This document shows, one piece after another, positions 10,681 through 21,877 of a DNA stretch of 64,000 nucleotides (positions are counted from its first letter, which is position 1; each line of letters starts with the position of its first letter). This stretch comes from Diphasiastrum complanatum (lineage: Eukaryota; Streptophyta; Lycopodiopsida; Lycopodiales; Lycopodiaceae): NCBI GenBank assembly GCA_029204225.1, contig CM055108.1:1407787-1471786 (forward strand). Direction: 5' to 3'. The notes under the pieces are model-generated. The model made no database searches. It had not been told where the DNA came from and saw nothing but the letters and a program-made list of their open reading frames with translations. The position numbers were made by a program, and so were the translations under genes.

Positions 10681-10840
10681 AACACGTGGCAGAATCTGAA
10701 CGTTATTCGAATTATCTAACGATGGCGGATTGAAAATACTCCGTGCGTTTAGGGCCAAGCTTGAGGAATGAGGAGACGTCCTCTTTCACTGTGAGCTCAG
10801 CTCAGTAGCAGCAGGAGGAGGAGGAGGAGGAGGAGGAGGC
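10681..10840 (+). promoter_or_regulatory. Putative MED23 proximal promoter and 5' UTR
   Basis: Composition changes from AT-rich to GC-rich and CpG-containing from about 10680. An ACACGTGGCA element (10682-10691) contains the CACGTG G-box core. No TATA box is evident. Nine AGG triplets (10813-10839) lie immediately before the start codon, so they would be in the 5' UTR. An in-frame TGA at 10769-10771 precedes the start. Position of the transcription start is inferred, not seen. Confidence 0.45.
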
Positions 10841-13800
10841 ATGGCGATGGATGTGAGCTCAGGAGGTATCAGAAATGCTGTCCAGGATTTGTTTAATCTG
10901 TATTTGGGCACAAATGTACACAGCAGATCGGAAGCAGCAGTAGCCATAGCAAACGATCCGGCGGCCCCTTATTCCAAGTTAAGGAAGAAGGTTTCTGCCT
11001 CAGGTAGGCCCTTGCCGCCTTCTAATGACCAATTTTGTGTTGATTTCCTGCAATTGCAGAGCCAGTTCATGGATCCGGATCAAGTGCAAACCGCCACAGA
11101 AGCAGTGCTCGCTGCTCTGCTGGTGCAGTGTAGCAGCCACACAGGGCAGCTGGATTTTCTGCTCTTTGCCCTAACTGCTCTCAAGGGCATGGCCGCGGTG
11201 CGATGGGATGCGTTTGTTCCTCTGTTTTTGCAGACGGCTGCAACGGCGGAGGGGGCAGGATCTCAGAATGGCCATGGATCCGTGGCTTCGCTCAGTGCAT
11301 CGGCTGTGACATCCAACCCTAGCGGGGAAAACCCTAATCTCAGCGGGAGGGATTCTTCTGCTGCAGTGAAGGAGAAGAAATTGGTAACGTGGCTCCGGCC
11401 TCTAGTCTGCAGAGTGCTTCTTACTGCTTTGGAATCTGATCTATCAGCTTTGACATATTTTGAGATGCTGTGCCATATGGTGGGATGGATTAATACCTTA
11501 GTTTCCAAAGAAAATGACGCCTCTGACGCTGTTGGATCTTACCAATATAACCAATGTAAAATGGAATGCACTGCTTGGCTGTATTACTGCTTGGATGTGA
11601 TCAAAGCTCTGATTGATGACAGCAGATGCCGGGTGCCCTTTTATGCCCTGCTGCATGATCAGACACAGTTGAGTATAGATTATTGGCCTGAAGATGGAGC
11701 CCTGTTAGGGCTATTCCTTGAGGTGCATAGAGGAAGGGACAAGATAGCTTTGCACATGCTGATGCTAGATCACCACCTGCATTGTCCAACCTTCGCCACA
11801 CTGCGCATGGCTGCATTCACCTACCCATCCAAAATCGGTGAGGCGGTGTTCGGTGAGGATGTGGCTGCAGGGGTTCAGAGGGATAGCCTGGATTGGGAAA
11901 GGGCACTGAGGTGTCTGAGACATGGGCTGAGGACTAATCCATCTGCAGACCTGTGGCGGCGTGTTTTGTTGCATGCACCGCGGTATCGGCAGCAGCTGCA
12001 ACAGCAGCCTGTTGCTGCCAGAGCTGGGCCGATCTCATGGACACAGCCTGGGCCTGTGTTTTCTGCTGACATGACCTGTGAAGCTGTGGTGGATCGGATC
12101 ATGGAGCTTATGCAGCCTTTGAGCCTAGGAAATACTTTGACAGGTGCTGGATCTGTTTCCATGACCGAAAATGGGCGCTGGCAAGAATGGCTTATATTTG
12201 CTGATCTTTTTTATTTTCTCATGAGGAGTGGATACCTGGATTTTCTTGAATTCATTGATAGGCTTGCCGTGCGGTTTGCCAGTGGTGAGCAGTCAGTCTT
12301 GCGAAGCAATCATGTGACTTGGCTTCTTGCCCAAGTTTTTCGCCTTGAAACAGTCACTCAATCTCTTGGCGCAGATTCCAAAAAGGTTGAAACCACCCAA
12401 AAAATTCTGTCATTTCACATGGCAGAGCGACCTGCGGATCAAGCCTCAAACGTCACCCCACAGAACATGCTGTTAGACTTTGTGGGTAGCAGCCAGATTT
12501 TACGTCTTTGGGCAATAAATCGCTCAATGATGGAGCATTTGACAGGAAATCGCATGCCTGAGCACATCCAGAAGGGCAAAGCCATTGATGAATGGTGGAA
12601 ACAGGTTGTCAAAGGCGAGCGAAGCCTCGACTACTCCAATTTGGATGACAAATCCATGGGTATGGTATGGGTACTCTCACACACCATGACTCAGCCTGTT
12701 TGTGATGCTATAATGTCTTGGATGAATTCAAATGGTGTTAAAGAGATGATACTTCCTGGGCAGATAGGTGAGCGGCTTGCTATTATCCACGAGACGCACC
12801 CACTTCCTATCACATTGCTCTCTGGCCTGTCCCTGCATCTTTGTATGCGTTTGATCAACCAAATTGAGGATCAGATCTTCACTGGGCCAATTGTGTTAAG
12901 CGTTGCCATGTTGGAAACATATGTTCGCCTTTTACTCGTTGCACCACAGACTCTCTTCAGGCATCATGTCAATGGCATGATGCAGAAGTATCAATCAGGC
13001 ATGGGGAAAGCCGGCGTTTCGCTGCTGCTCTTTGAATTGTTGAACTATCGTCTCATTCCACTGTACAGATTCCATGGAAAGATCAAGCAGCTTATATTTG
13101 ACATTGCGAAAATCATTATCTCTGTCAAGTCAAAGCGTGGCGATCATCGCCTCTTTCGACTTGCAGAAAACCTTTGCATCAATCTGATACTTTCTTTGAG
13201 AGAAGTCACTTTGATTAAGAAGGAACTTAAGGGTGCAGCAACAGATTTTACAGAGACTCTTAATAGGATGATGGTGGTAAACCTGGCATTGACCTTAAAG
13301 ACTCGGGGTATAGCAGAGTTTGAGCAGATCATAATCCTGCAGCCAGCTCTCGATCAGATCCTTGCAAGCAGCCAACACACATGGTCAGAGAAAACAATGC
13401 GCCATTTTCCACCATTGCTTCATGATGCACTTATCAATCGAACCGACAAGCGAATGCATGTTATTCAAACTTGGCAGCAGATAGAGACAACAGTCACGCA
13501 TCACTGTCGGCAGCTTCTATCCCCAACCACGGATGCATCTTATGTTATTACCTTTCTCAATCACGGCTTTCCGCAACATCGGCAATACCTTTGTGCAGCT
13601 GCTTGGGTTCTCATGGATGGCCGCCCCGAAAGCATCAACCTCGCAAATCTCGGGAGGACTTTGAAGGAATTTTCCCCTGAAGAGGTGACAACAAATGTTT
13701 ACACCATGGTTGATGTTTTGCTGCATCACACTCAGCTGCAGCTTCAGCATGGGCATTCTCAACAGAATTTGCTTTTGCGGGCCAGCGCGTGCCTTGCACA

Positions 13801-15547
13801 GTTCATGTGGGCTCAGGAGCTTTTGCCATTCGACATTGTGTTACTGGCCTTGACAGATCGAGACGATGATACCCATGCTCTACGCCTTGTCGTCGGCCTG
13901 CTACTCGACCAACCTGAATTTCAACAACGAGTACAGCATTACTGTTTGCATCGAGGTCAGCAAGATCACTGGATCAATACGGGCCCATTTCAGCGCCCGG
14001 AGCCTCAACAAGCTCTGGGTAATCATTTAGCTGGCAAAGATAGATATCCCTTGTTTTTTGATGACATGTGCGTGCGTGCACTGCCTGTTTTACCTCTGAT
14101 AATTCATCGATTGATTGAAAATGAAGCAACTGAAACTGCTGAGCGAGTATTGGTCGCATATTCTCCCCTTCTGTTATACCATCCTGCGCGCTTTTCATTT
14201 GTGCGTGACACTCTTGCCTATTTCTATTGCCACCTTCCCAACAAGCTCATCATTAGGCTTCTTTCTACCCTTGATCTGTCAAAAATTCCCTTTTCTGAGG
14301 CTTTTCTGCAACATGTTAGGTCAATTAATTCAGGGGGCTGTCCCCCTCCTGATTACTTTGTGAATCTTCTTGTGAGTCTGGTGAACAACATTATCCCACC
14401 CATCGCTAGCAAGCCCAGGCAAAGCTTTGCAGGGATGGAGAATTCGCAAGCATCATCTCGTTTTGGACCCATAAGGATCCAAGCAACAACCCCAAGTAGC
14501 CCCTCTGATGTGCAAAAGCCATTTTACCAGTATCAAGATCCAGGATCATATAGTCAATTACTGCTAGAAACAGCAGTTGTAGAGCTGCTATCGCTGCCAC
14601 CACCTGTGGATAAGATTGTATCCATGCTGGTTCAAATAGCGGTACGTGTTCCTACACCCCTTTCGCAAATCCAGGGCTCTTCGACACAGAATTTGGCAAA
14701 TTCAAATCCAAAAAGCCCCTTGCTGCCAACATCCCCCCCTGCTGTAGCCGACAACACCAATGCATCTTCCTCATCTCCTTCCTCTAATTTGAGCTTGGCA
14801 AGCAGTTCAATCGTGTCACAGACATTATCTCCATTGATGATTCAGGCATGTGGGCTCTTGCTCACACAGCTGCCAACAGCTTTTCATAAGTTTTTCTACG
14901 AAGAGACAGTTGGGATCATAAAAGGTTGCTGGTGGTTAACTGATAGCACCAAGTCCTCTCAAGAAGTGGAAGCTGCATTTGGTTACACTGTGTGGGATCC
15001 TATGTGGGCTGTTCAGGATGGAACCTCAACTGTGGTTGGCAACACTGTTGCTTTGCTGCATGCTTTTGGTGCCAATTTACCATTTGAATGGCTGGAGGGG
15101 ATGCATGCTGTCATCAATCTGCAGAGACCAATAAGATCAGTGGCACAGTTGCGACTTGCGTTTAGAATTATGGGTCCACTATTGCCTCGGCTGGCCATCT
15201 CCCGTCCTTTGTTTCAAAAGACGTTGGCCTTGCTTTTCACAATTATGGCAGAAGTATTTGGACCAAGTTCACAGGTGTGCTCAACTAGTGACATTTCTGA
15301 GATTTCTGATTTGATTGATTTTTTGCACCATGCAGTGATGTATGAGGTTCAAGGGGCAGGGCAAAATAGTGGCAAGCCAAAACTAGAAACACTGACGTTA
15401 TGTAGCAAGGCGGTGGAGCGCCTTCATCCAAACCTGCAAAAGCTTTTCATACATTTGACTATAAATCCACATTTGTCCATCTATGCTGCCACTCATCCAA
15501 AGTTTGCTCAGAGATCTTCCTCCTCACCTCACTTGGGAACCATGTGA
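10841..15547 (+). CDS. MED23: Mediator of RNA polymerase II transcription subunit 23
   Basis: A single open frame of 1568 codons with no interruption. Mediator is the nuclear co-activator complex linking transcription factors to RNA polymerase II; MED23 is a large helical tail subunit. Identification rests on the whole-length fit to plant MED23: DLFNLYLG at residues 16-23, LLQSQFMDPDQ-type and LLVQCSSHTGQ blocks near the N-terminus, long helical repeats through the middle, and a C-terminus with DLIDFLHHAVMYE and SIYAATHPKF (Y1548). Low-complexity inserts are seen at about 140-165 (Ser/Asn), 383-388 (Gln) and 1300-1330 (Ser). Length is close to flowering-plant orthologues, about 1600 aa as I recall. 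The start is the first ATG after an in-frame TGA at 10769, in good context (GGCATGGCG). Oddity: no intron, whereas I recall plant MED23 genes as multi-exon. Coding GC is higher than in the flanks. Confidence 0.93.
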   Translation: MAMDVSSGGIRNAVQDLFNLYLGTNVHSRSEAAVAIANDPAAPYSKLRKKVSASGRPLPPSNDQFCVDFLQLQSQFMDPDQVQTATEAVLAALLVQCSSHTGQLDFLLFALTALKGMAAVRWDAFVPLFLQTAATAEGAGSQNGHGSVASLSASAVTSNPSGENPNLSGRDSSAAVKEKKLVTWLRPLVCRVLLTALESDLSALTYFEMLCHMVGWINTLVSKENDASDAVGSYQYNQCKMECTAWLYYCLDVIKALIDDSRCRVPFYALLHDQTQLSIDYWPEDGALLGLFLEVHRGRDKIALHMLMLDHHLHCPTFATLRMAAFTYPSKIGEAVFGEDVAAGVQRDSLDWERALRCLRHGLRTNPSADLWRRVLLHAPRYRQQLQQQPVAARAGPISWTQPGPVFSADMTCEAVVDRIMELMQPLSLGNTLTGAGSVSMTENGRWQEWLIFADLFYFLMRSGYLDFLEFIDRLAVRFASGEQSVLRSNHVTWLLAQVFRLETVTQSLGADSKKVETTQKILSFHMAERPADQASNVTPQNMLLDFVGSSQILRLWAINRSMMEHLTGNRMPEHIQKGKAIDEWWKQVVKGERSLDYSNLDDKSMGMVWVLSHTMTQPVCDAIMSWMNSNGVKEMILPGQIGERLAIIHETHPLPITLLSGLSLHLCMRLINQIEDQIFTGPIVLSVAMLETYVRLLLVAPQTLFRHHVNGMMQKYQSGMGKAGVSLLLFELLNYRLIPLYRFHGKIKQLIFDIAKIIISVKSKRGDHRLFRLAENLCINLILSLREVTLIKKELKGAATDFTETLNRMMVVNLALTLKTRGIAEFEQIIILQPALDQILASSQHTWSEKTMRHFPPLLHDALINRTDKRMHVIQTWQQIETTVTHHCRQLLSPTTDASYVITFLNHGFPQHRQYLCAAAWVLMDGRPESINLANLGRTLKEFSPEEVTTNVYTMVDVLLHHTQLQLQHGHSQQNLLLRASACLAQFMWAQELLPFDIVLLALTDRDDDTHALRLVVGLLLDQPEFQQRVQHYCLHRGQQDHWINTGPFQRPEPQQALGNHLAGKDRYPLFFDDMCVRALPVLPLIIHRLIENEATETAERVLVAYSPLLLYHPARFSFVRDTLAYFYCHLPNKLIIRLLSTLDLSKIPFSEAFLQHVRSINSGGCPPPDYFVNLLVSLVNNIIPPIASKPRQSFAGMENSQASSRFGPIRIQATTPSSPSDVQKPFYQYQDPGSYSQLLLETAVVELLSLPPPVDKIVSMLVQIAVRVPTPLSQIQGSSTQNLANSNPKSPLLPTSPPAVADNTNASSSSPSSNLSLASSSIVSQTLSPLMIQACGLLLTQLPTAFHKFFYEETVGIIKGCWWLTDSTKSSQEVEAAFGYTVWDPMWAVQDGTSTVVGNTVALLHAFGANLPFEWLEGMHAVINLQRPIRSVAQLRLAFRIMGPLLPRLAISRPLFQKTLALLFTIMAEVFGPSSQVCSTSDISEISDLIDFLHHAVMYEVQGAGQNSGKPKLETLTLCSKAVERLHPNLQKLFIHLTINPHLSIYAATHPKFAQRSSSSPHLGTM

Positions 15548-16110
15548 TTTGTAATATATTTTTCCTTTAGCTCTAAGAGTACTTTCAATGAGATTGGTTC
15601 TTGTGTTGTAGATATGCTGAACCTCTATAAAGGAAGCTATCAATCAATCAGTCAAGCTGTATAATGCAGTTTTGAGAGAACAGAGAGAGTTATTTTGAAA
15701 AACATACAATGCTGTATAGAATTCACAGGATGTTGAATCATTCATACTATGGAATCTGGATGAAGGGCAGTTTCTCATCCTCTTTACGCATGTAACCTGA
15801 TAAAGGTGCTTTTCCAAAGGCAATACTAAGTTCTGTCGTTGTCGTAAAGTATTTGAACTCCACATGAATGCAAAAGAGTGGTGTTCATATAATTTATTTG
15901 TTTTCTTGTGATAATAGGATTTTTATCAGCTTGTTAATTGCTTTCATCTATCTCTTTTGTCACTTGACTTTCCTTTATGGCTGCAATGTACCATTTCAGC
16001 AGTGGTGGTGAAGTCTCTCTTTGAAGTTCAAATTCGTGACTTGTTGAATCTTATTGGTGTTACCAAAGCTTGAGTCTTCTTCACTTCAATCTTAAATTTG
16101 TTATGCTATT
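15548..16110. other. MED23 3' flank, probable 3' UTR in part
   Basis: Non-coding. No canonical AATAAA is seen close to the stop; TTGTAATATATTTTT (15550-15564) and similar AT-rich phrases could act as plant near-upstream elements. There is no long A tract and no obvious target duplication that would mark a retrocopy end. Confidence 0.4.
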
Positions 16111-19100
16111 GTGTTACTAGAGGTTCACTCACTACTGTCTTTGAGTAACTTTTCCTTAGTGAATGAATTCCATGAACTCAAATGTTGCTGTTATTGCATT
16201 AAATTTATGTGGTTTTTCGTAAATATGCTTCCTGGTTTCCAAGGGGAGGTTCAAGCCTGGGACCAAAGAAACTTTGGATGTTGGTTTTCTTAAATATGAC
16301 GACTTCCATGCTTTTATCCATAGCTAAAAAATCATTGCAAAATGGCTTATAAGACTCAATATCAAAGAAAGGGCAGTGGAGGCATGCAAATAAATTCTTC
16401 ATGTGTCTTAGTTTTATTTCTCATTAGATCTTGTGCAATTTTAGACAAATATCCTAAAACTAATTGCATAATGGTTTTTATGTGTCTTCAAAGATTAAGC
16501 GTGCTAGAGCTTGCTTGTTGATCTCACCATCATTGAGCAAATAGTGCATCTTAATATTTGGTCTCACACAAAAGTTACTCACAAGTTAACATCATACCAA
16601 GGTTTGTTATGAATTGAAGTTAACTTTTCATCAAATGTTATGCTTGTTACTTTTGAGATTCACTTCTTTTCATATTGATTACAACAAAGAGATGCCTCAC
16701 AAGATACATTACCTAAAAATGGTTGAAGGTAAAATGTAAATGAGCATGTTTGTGAGTTGCAAAGGTTGGGGATTGTTTTTCATGAAGTGTGAAGCAAATT
16801 TGTGGTGGCTTTGATAATCGTAAGTTAAACTATCTAGTACAAAATAAATAAACAAATGCATCAATATGTACTCATGTAGAGGATTAAGACTACATGAGTG
16901 ATATTAGCGCGTCATTACTTTTAGTCATGAGGGCCATGCATGACCTTGATTTTTGATCATCACTTGAATTGGATGGTCTTCTTGTAGCCAATGACCTACT
17001 ATATGTCACTAGTGGTTGTAGAATGTATATTGATAGTATCCACCCATACACACTTGTAAATACATCATGTAAAGTTCATCCCCATATAAATGCCATGACT
17101 ATTGTTTTTGAAACATAAACATGGCTTAGTTAGCATTGCGCATCAAAACAAAATACTATGCATAGCATATCTAGTCGAGGATTTGAGGTCGTCCTCGAGT
17201 CTTTTTTTACCTTGAATTTTAGGTGTCAGTGAAGTCCTTTGATAGAATCAAACATGCATAGTGGCTTGCTGTGTTTTGATTTCCTTAGCATGGAATACAA
17301 AATTGATGGTTGTGGTTGCATGCACATAATCAGGGATTGGCTACATGCAGCGTTATGGGAATTCAGAATAGCTTATAAAGTTAGTGCAAATCAGATGCCG
17401 TTTCAACTGTCACCTACCCTTGTGTTCTAACCCTTTTGACAGGCGGAGGGCTGCTCACCATCTATTGCTTCCACCCTACATATGTATTATGGAATTAGGT
17501 GGTAGACCACAAATCATGCAGCATCCATCTCTGTTAACATACTCAATTATAAACTCCAATTTGTTTAAAAATCATTTGCTTTTTGTTTGTTCAATAGATT
17601 AATTCATGCACAAAGAAAGTGTTTGATGCAAATTATACAAAAAATGATGGATACGTGTACAACATTAAATATCATAGCATACAAGAAAAATTCTAGCATC
17701 AGTTCCTCTTCAGTAATGCATCTCGGTATAGACAATCGAACTTAGGTGGGAGCCCAATGCAAACATGATACCCCAACTCAAAACATGTGGGAAAATTATC
17801 TTAAATTTTGGACTTTGAATTGAAAGAACTTCTCAACGGAAAAGAAGAGTTCTATGAGATTGTAATTGGAAGCAATGTAGTTCTTGCCAGAGTTTAATCC
17901 TTTTTAGGTATAGAGAAAGAGGGGTTAATCAAATATGACCCTAGTTGTTGATTGCTAGCCTATCTACAAGGTTTTTAAGCCAAATTTGTTTGTAGAATAC
18001 AAGGACACTAACTATCTTCTAATGATGATTCAATTTTATGATACTTAAATCTAATTGATGATGCAATTATCGAATGCCTATATCTTCTTTGATTCAATTT
18101 GATCATGTTATGGGTATGTTTATGTATCTTTTCAAATTTTTTTCTATTATTATCCATGAGTCATTGTACTAGCATTAATTTATTGTTCAAGTAATAAGTC
18201 AAGCTCAAACAAGGGCCCAAGGCCCCAAGATGTTACCAACACAATAGGCTAGGTTCAAGCAGCCTATGCCATAGTGGCTACAAGAACGCCTTTATAGGAC
18301 TTGACTTGTTGATTTTAACAACATCCATTAAGGAATCATTGAAAAGACAATAACCAATTACAATTTCCATCATTAAAAGACTAGATAAAATTTCTCATAA
18401 TAAATTGCTGAAAGCAAGATAAAACTTATAGATTGTAAAATCAAAAGACATTTGTCCATTGTGCCATGCACCAATGCATAGATGATGTATATATACAAAA
18501 CACAGCTAGAAACTTTAGGACCAAGATAGCTAAAAGAATAAATTGTACTTCTTACAATACATATTTGGTTGTGTTTTATGCCAATTGCTAATGCTGCTGA
18601 CTATATTAACTATATTATTGACCAATGTCCTTTTCGTCCATTTTGTGTCTCTATGACAATTATCATAGTTGCAATGCCATCTTAGATGGGGGATTTCATC
18701 AAAGGTAAATTAGTTTTCTTGTCGTTAATCTCCATGATGGAAATTGATTTTCTCACTTTTGGACATCATGCGTTACTTCTTTGTAGATGTAACGGTCATT
18801 CTAGGAACTCATATGATCTCAACAAAGTTATACGTAAAAAATTTAAATACCCAGTAAAAGACTATACAAACAAATATCTAGAGAAAAATCTAAGTGGGAA
18901 ATTCGTCCTAAGCAATGCAAGTAGCAAATGGACAAGTTTTTGAAGTAAATTCCGCAATCCAAAATTACCACTATATTGGAGGAATCTCGTAATATCAATT
19001 TAATTCTTTGCATGTGTTCTAGAACATGGGTGAATAAATACGAAGACAATTGATTGGTGAACAGAAAGTATTACAACTATGTGATGGAGACACTTGATTG

Positions 19101-19225
19101 GTGAAATAAAAGTATTCTGGATATAGGACTTAGAAAGTCTAAAATACAAAAATAAATACTAATGGGTAGGTTTGAGCTGGGATGGTAAAAACTTTCTTGC
19201 AAAAACATAGATTTTCACTAAGGAA
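16111..19225. other. Long intergenic stretch without a recognised gene
   Basis: AT-rich, stop-dense in all frames; the open frames present are under 90 codons and resemble nothing. A TGGTTTCCAAGGGG block (16229-16242) followed by GGTTCAAGCCTGGGACC is similar to 2494-2530. Confidence 0.4.
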
Positions 19226-19899
19226 TGTTAGAATTTACACAGCTAGTCTATAAATTCCACTTGGAAATTGTGATTTGGCCATGATGTGGGATGTCACACA
19301 TGCCAACTAGGTTAGGATCTTTTCAATAATGATTATTCTAAGCCTAACATTGTTGTGGCACCTTTGGAATGAGGCCAAAATGTACATATATAAGCTAGAG
19401 ATTTAGGCACTAAAAATAGCATTTTTTACCTTGTTGAAGGATCTTAAACCCAATTAGGGTGGATCTTATGATTTAAAAGGTTAGATATTAGGTTTATGCC
19501 ATGAATGGATTAGACGTAACCCTAAACTCTCATATATGAGATGATTATGTATATATTCATGTGGGATTTCCCAAGCAAATCGATGAAAATTTGAGATCTA
19601 TCTTCATGACTGGTTTTTCTCTACAATTTGAGTGTTGATTGCTATGATCATTTGGTCTCTTGTAATGATTCAATTGATCTGAAGGTGCTAGTACTGTATT
19701 CGGGTATGAGCAGGCAATATATTCACATGTGTAAAGCCTTTTGCACATTTTTGGAGCCATAGAGTGGAGTTCAAGTCAAGATAATCTAGAAATCAATAGA
19801 TTGTTTTGTGTTCTAGCTCTATGATCTTGATTGGATCTTAATTAGGTTCTTTCTCCATCATTTCTAGGATCTATTGGAGTCAATTTGCTGTTATCAACA
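19226..19899 (+). repeat. Copia 5' LTR
   Basis: Starts TGTTAGAATTTACAC, ends TTATCAACA, and is followed immediately by a copia-type primer-binding site. A TATATAAG box lies at 19387-19394. The start was chosen from the TGTTAGAAT ending shared with other copia LTRs in this window (for example 59723). No matching 3' LTR was found. Confidence 0.6.
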
Positions 19900-19912
19900 T
19901 GATATCAGAGCC
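19900..19912 (+). other. Copia primer-binding site (initiator tRNA-Met type)
   Basis: TGATATCAGAGCC directly after the LTR. It matches the standard TGGTATCAGAGCC with one G-to-A change. Confidence 0.75.
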
Positions 19913-20944
19913 AAACCAAGAAACGAACTATGGTGATCAAAACTAGCAAATTTTATGATTTTTTCTACTAGATGCCACTTGGTTTGTAGATTCTATCACA
20001 AGGAATAGCTTTCAATCAATCAATAGGAATTAGATCAGCATTCTTGGAGATGTAGTAGGTCATTTTTAGGCTTATCTAACTCTTAGAAAGTGCCATTTAG
20101 GGTCAATCCAAGAATTTTGATGACAAATGCTCTTTGAGTGAGTTTGTAATTCTCGTAAAGGCTGAGCAAAGCTCCCATTTGGATGAAGATCCCCTTTTTG
20201 GATGAACATATTGTAAGCTCCATTGTGAAGAGCATCTTTTTAAGATTGTCATCAATTTTGGCATAAATCTTGGTGTACTTTGTTTAGCATGTAAGTAACT
20301 CTCCTTATGTAATTTGATTAGAGCATTTGTTGGAAGTTTTTAGCTATTATTCAAATGTGTTTCAGGTTTTTAACAGGTTGAGAAACATTCTCATGTGAAG
20401 TGATCTTAGATCTACATCTAAATGTCAAGATTTGACAAGCTAGTGGAGCTAGCCTTGTGATTCACTAAGTGTGCTTATACATTCACTTCTAAAGCTTGTA
20501 TTTATCACTACCTGGAGTTTATAAACTTTTAGAAGGGGGTTTACATGTGGTTTTACAGGTTGAATCAATATCTTAGTGTGTTGTGATCATATGTTGATCA
20601 AGTTTGTTCAATACTAGGTAAACTTGGCATCCTAGTTTTGTGTATTTTCTAAGAATACAAGTAACTCTTCACACCATAACTTGATTTGGTCACTAGCTGG
20701 AAAGTTTAAGAGCTTAAGCAAGAGTGTGTTTAGATTGGTTTGAGTTTGTAATCCATTCTTAGTGTGTGCAAAGTGTTTCATGCATTTCAATCTTCCTTTC
20801 TATGCTTGGAAACCATCTAGGTTCAAGATAGAAGTGCTTTAGGCCCTAGATCTTCTTAGATCTCCTTATCCATCATTTGTTGAGAGAAAAGTGAGTGCTA
20901 GGTGCATTTGGACAGAACCTAAAAGTTGAAGAATCATTAGATTC
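19913..20944 (+). other. Copia 5' leader, about 1 kb
   Basis: Non-coding interval between primer-binding site and gag ATG. It is longer than the leader of the intact element (598 bp, 32928-33525). No separate feature recognised. Confidence 0.5.
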
Positions 20945-21540
20945 ATGGCTTCCAATGGTGGGATCATGTTAGAATCTAATGATACGTTAACTTCATCAAA
21001 CTACTCAAGTTGGAAAGAAAGGATGGAGTCCTTACTTCAGTTGAATGAACTTATGGACATAGTTGCAGGAATTGAAGACGGACCCCTCACACCTTAGGAG
21101 CAACTAAGGTTTGATAAGAAGCTACAAGGGCTCTTCATGTCATTAAATTGAATGTTACCACTGAACTTCTCATGATCAAGGAAGTTGGTAAGAGTCATAG
21201 TGCAAGTGAGGCATGGAGTGCCTTGAAGAAACTCTTTGAATCAAATAGGGTATTGACCTTAAGGAGGCAAATATTTTCTAGTAGGCAAAGAGAGGGTGAA
21301 AGTGCTCATGCATTTTTCTTGAGGGTTAAGTCCTTAAGTGATGATCTAGCATGCAGTGATGAAAGCATAAAAGATGGCGAAATAGTCCAGGTTATGTTGA
21401 ATGGTTTGCTAGATGAACATGCTAACCTTGTGCAAAGTATTGCCATTCAAAGAGTCCTGCCAAGTGTGGTTGACTTGCAAGAAGTCTTATTGGCTGAAGA
21501 ACATAGGTTGCAATCAAATCTTGATGGTGCATCCTTGTAA
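20945..21540 (+). pseudogene. Copia gag, truncated
   Basis: Starts MASNGGIMLESNDTLTSSN and follows the same gag family as 33526. After a stop at about 21097-21099 and a frameshift near 21115, it continues in the frame at 21148 (MNVTTELLMIKEVGKSHSASEAW) through RRQIFSSRQREGESAHAF to a GASL ending at 21540. The zinc knuckle and everything downstream are missing. The break coincides with the start of another element's LTR, so the copy was cut by recombination or insertion. Confidence 0.85.
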
Positions 21541-21716
21541 GGTGGGTCGTATAGCTCATTCCGCTGGGCACAAACATTTTCTGTTTGAGTTCGTTTCTCG
21601 TTTGTTTCTTGTTCGAGTTCGTGTCTCGTTCATGTTCGTCTTACCTCTTTGGGCTTATTTTTCATTTCTAACATACGACACCTTTTCTCAAATCGTTCAC
21701 CTCTCTCTCTCCAACA
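21541..21716 (+). repeat. Copia LTR, 3' part (5' LTR of a second element)
   Basis: From TATAGCTC (21550) to the terminal CTCTCTCCAACA the sequence matches 25043-25190, and a primer-binding site follows directly. Its 5' portion is missing at the junction with the previous gag fragment. Confidence 0.75.
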
Positions 21717-21728
21717 TGGTATCAGAGC
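21717..21728 (+). other. Copia primer-binding site
   Basis: TGGTATCAGAGC immediately after the LTR end, an unmutated initiator-tRNA-Met-type site. Confidence 0.85.
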
Positions 21729-21877
21729 TATTTTCATAGCTTGATAAGCTTTCACAATACAAGACTCTACTAGTTGATAGAGTAATTGTTTTCTTGTTTT
21801 GTATTTTTTTTTCAGTATCAGATTTTCATACTTAAGTCACTGATAGTTTCTCCTATCACTTAGACTAACTCTACCAC

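Noticed and set aside
11263-15198. Several 60-95-codon frames on the minus strand and in other plus frames inside MED23
   Set aside because: Shadows of the long MED23 frame; none has a recognisable product.
15548-15900. Retrogene hallmarks (A tract, target duplication) after MED23
   Set aside because: Looked for to support retroposition, but neither is visible, so the intronless state is reported without claiming a recent retrocopy.
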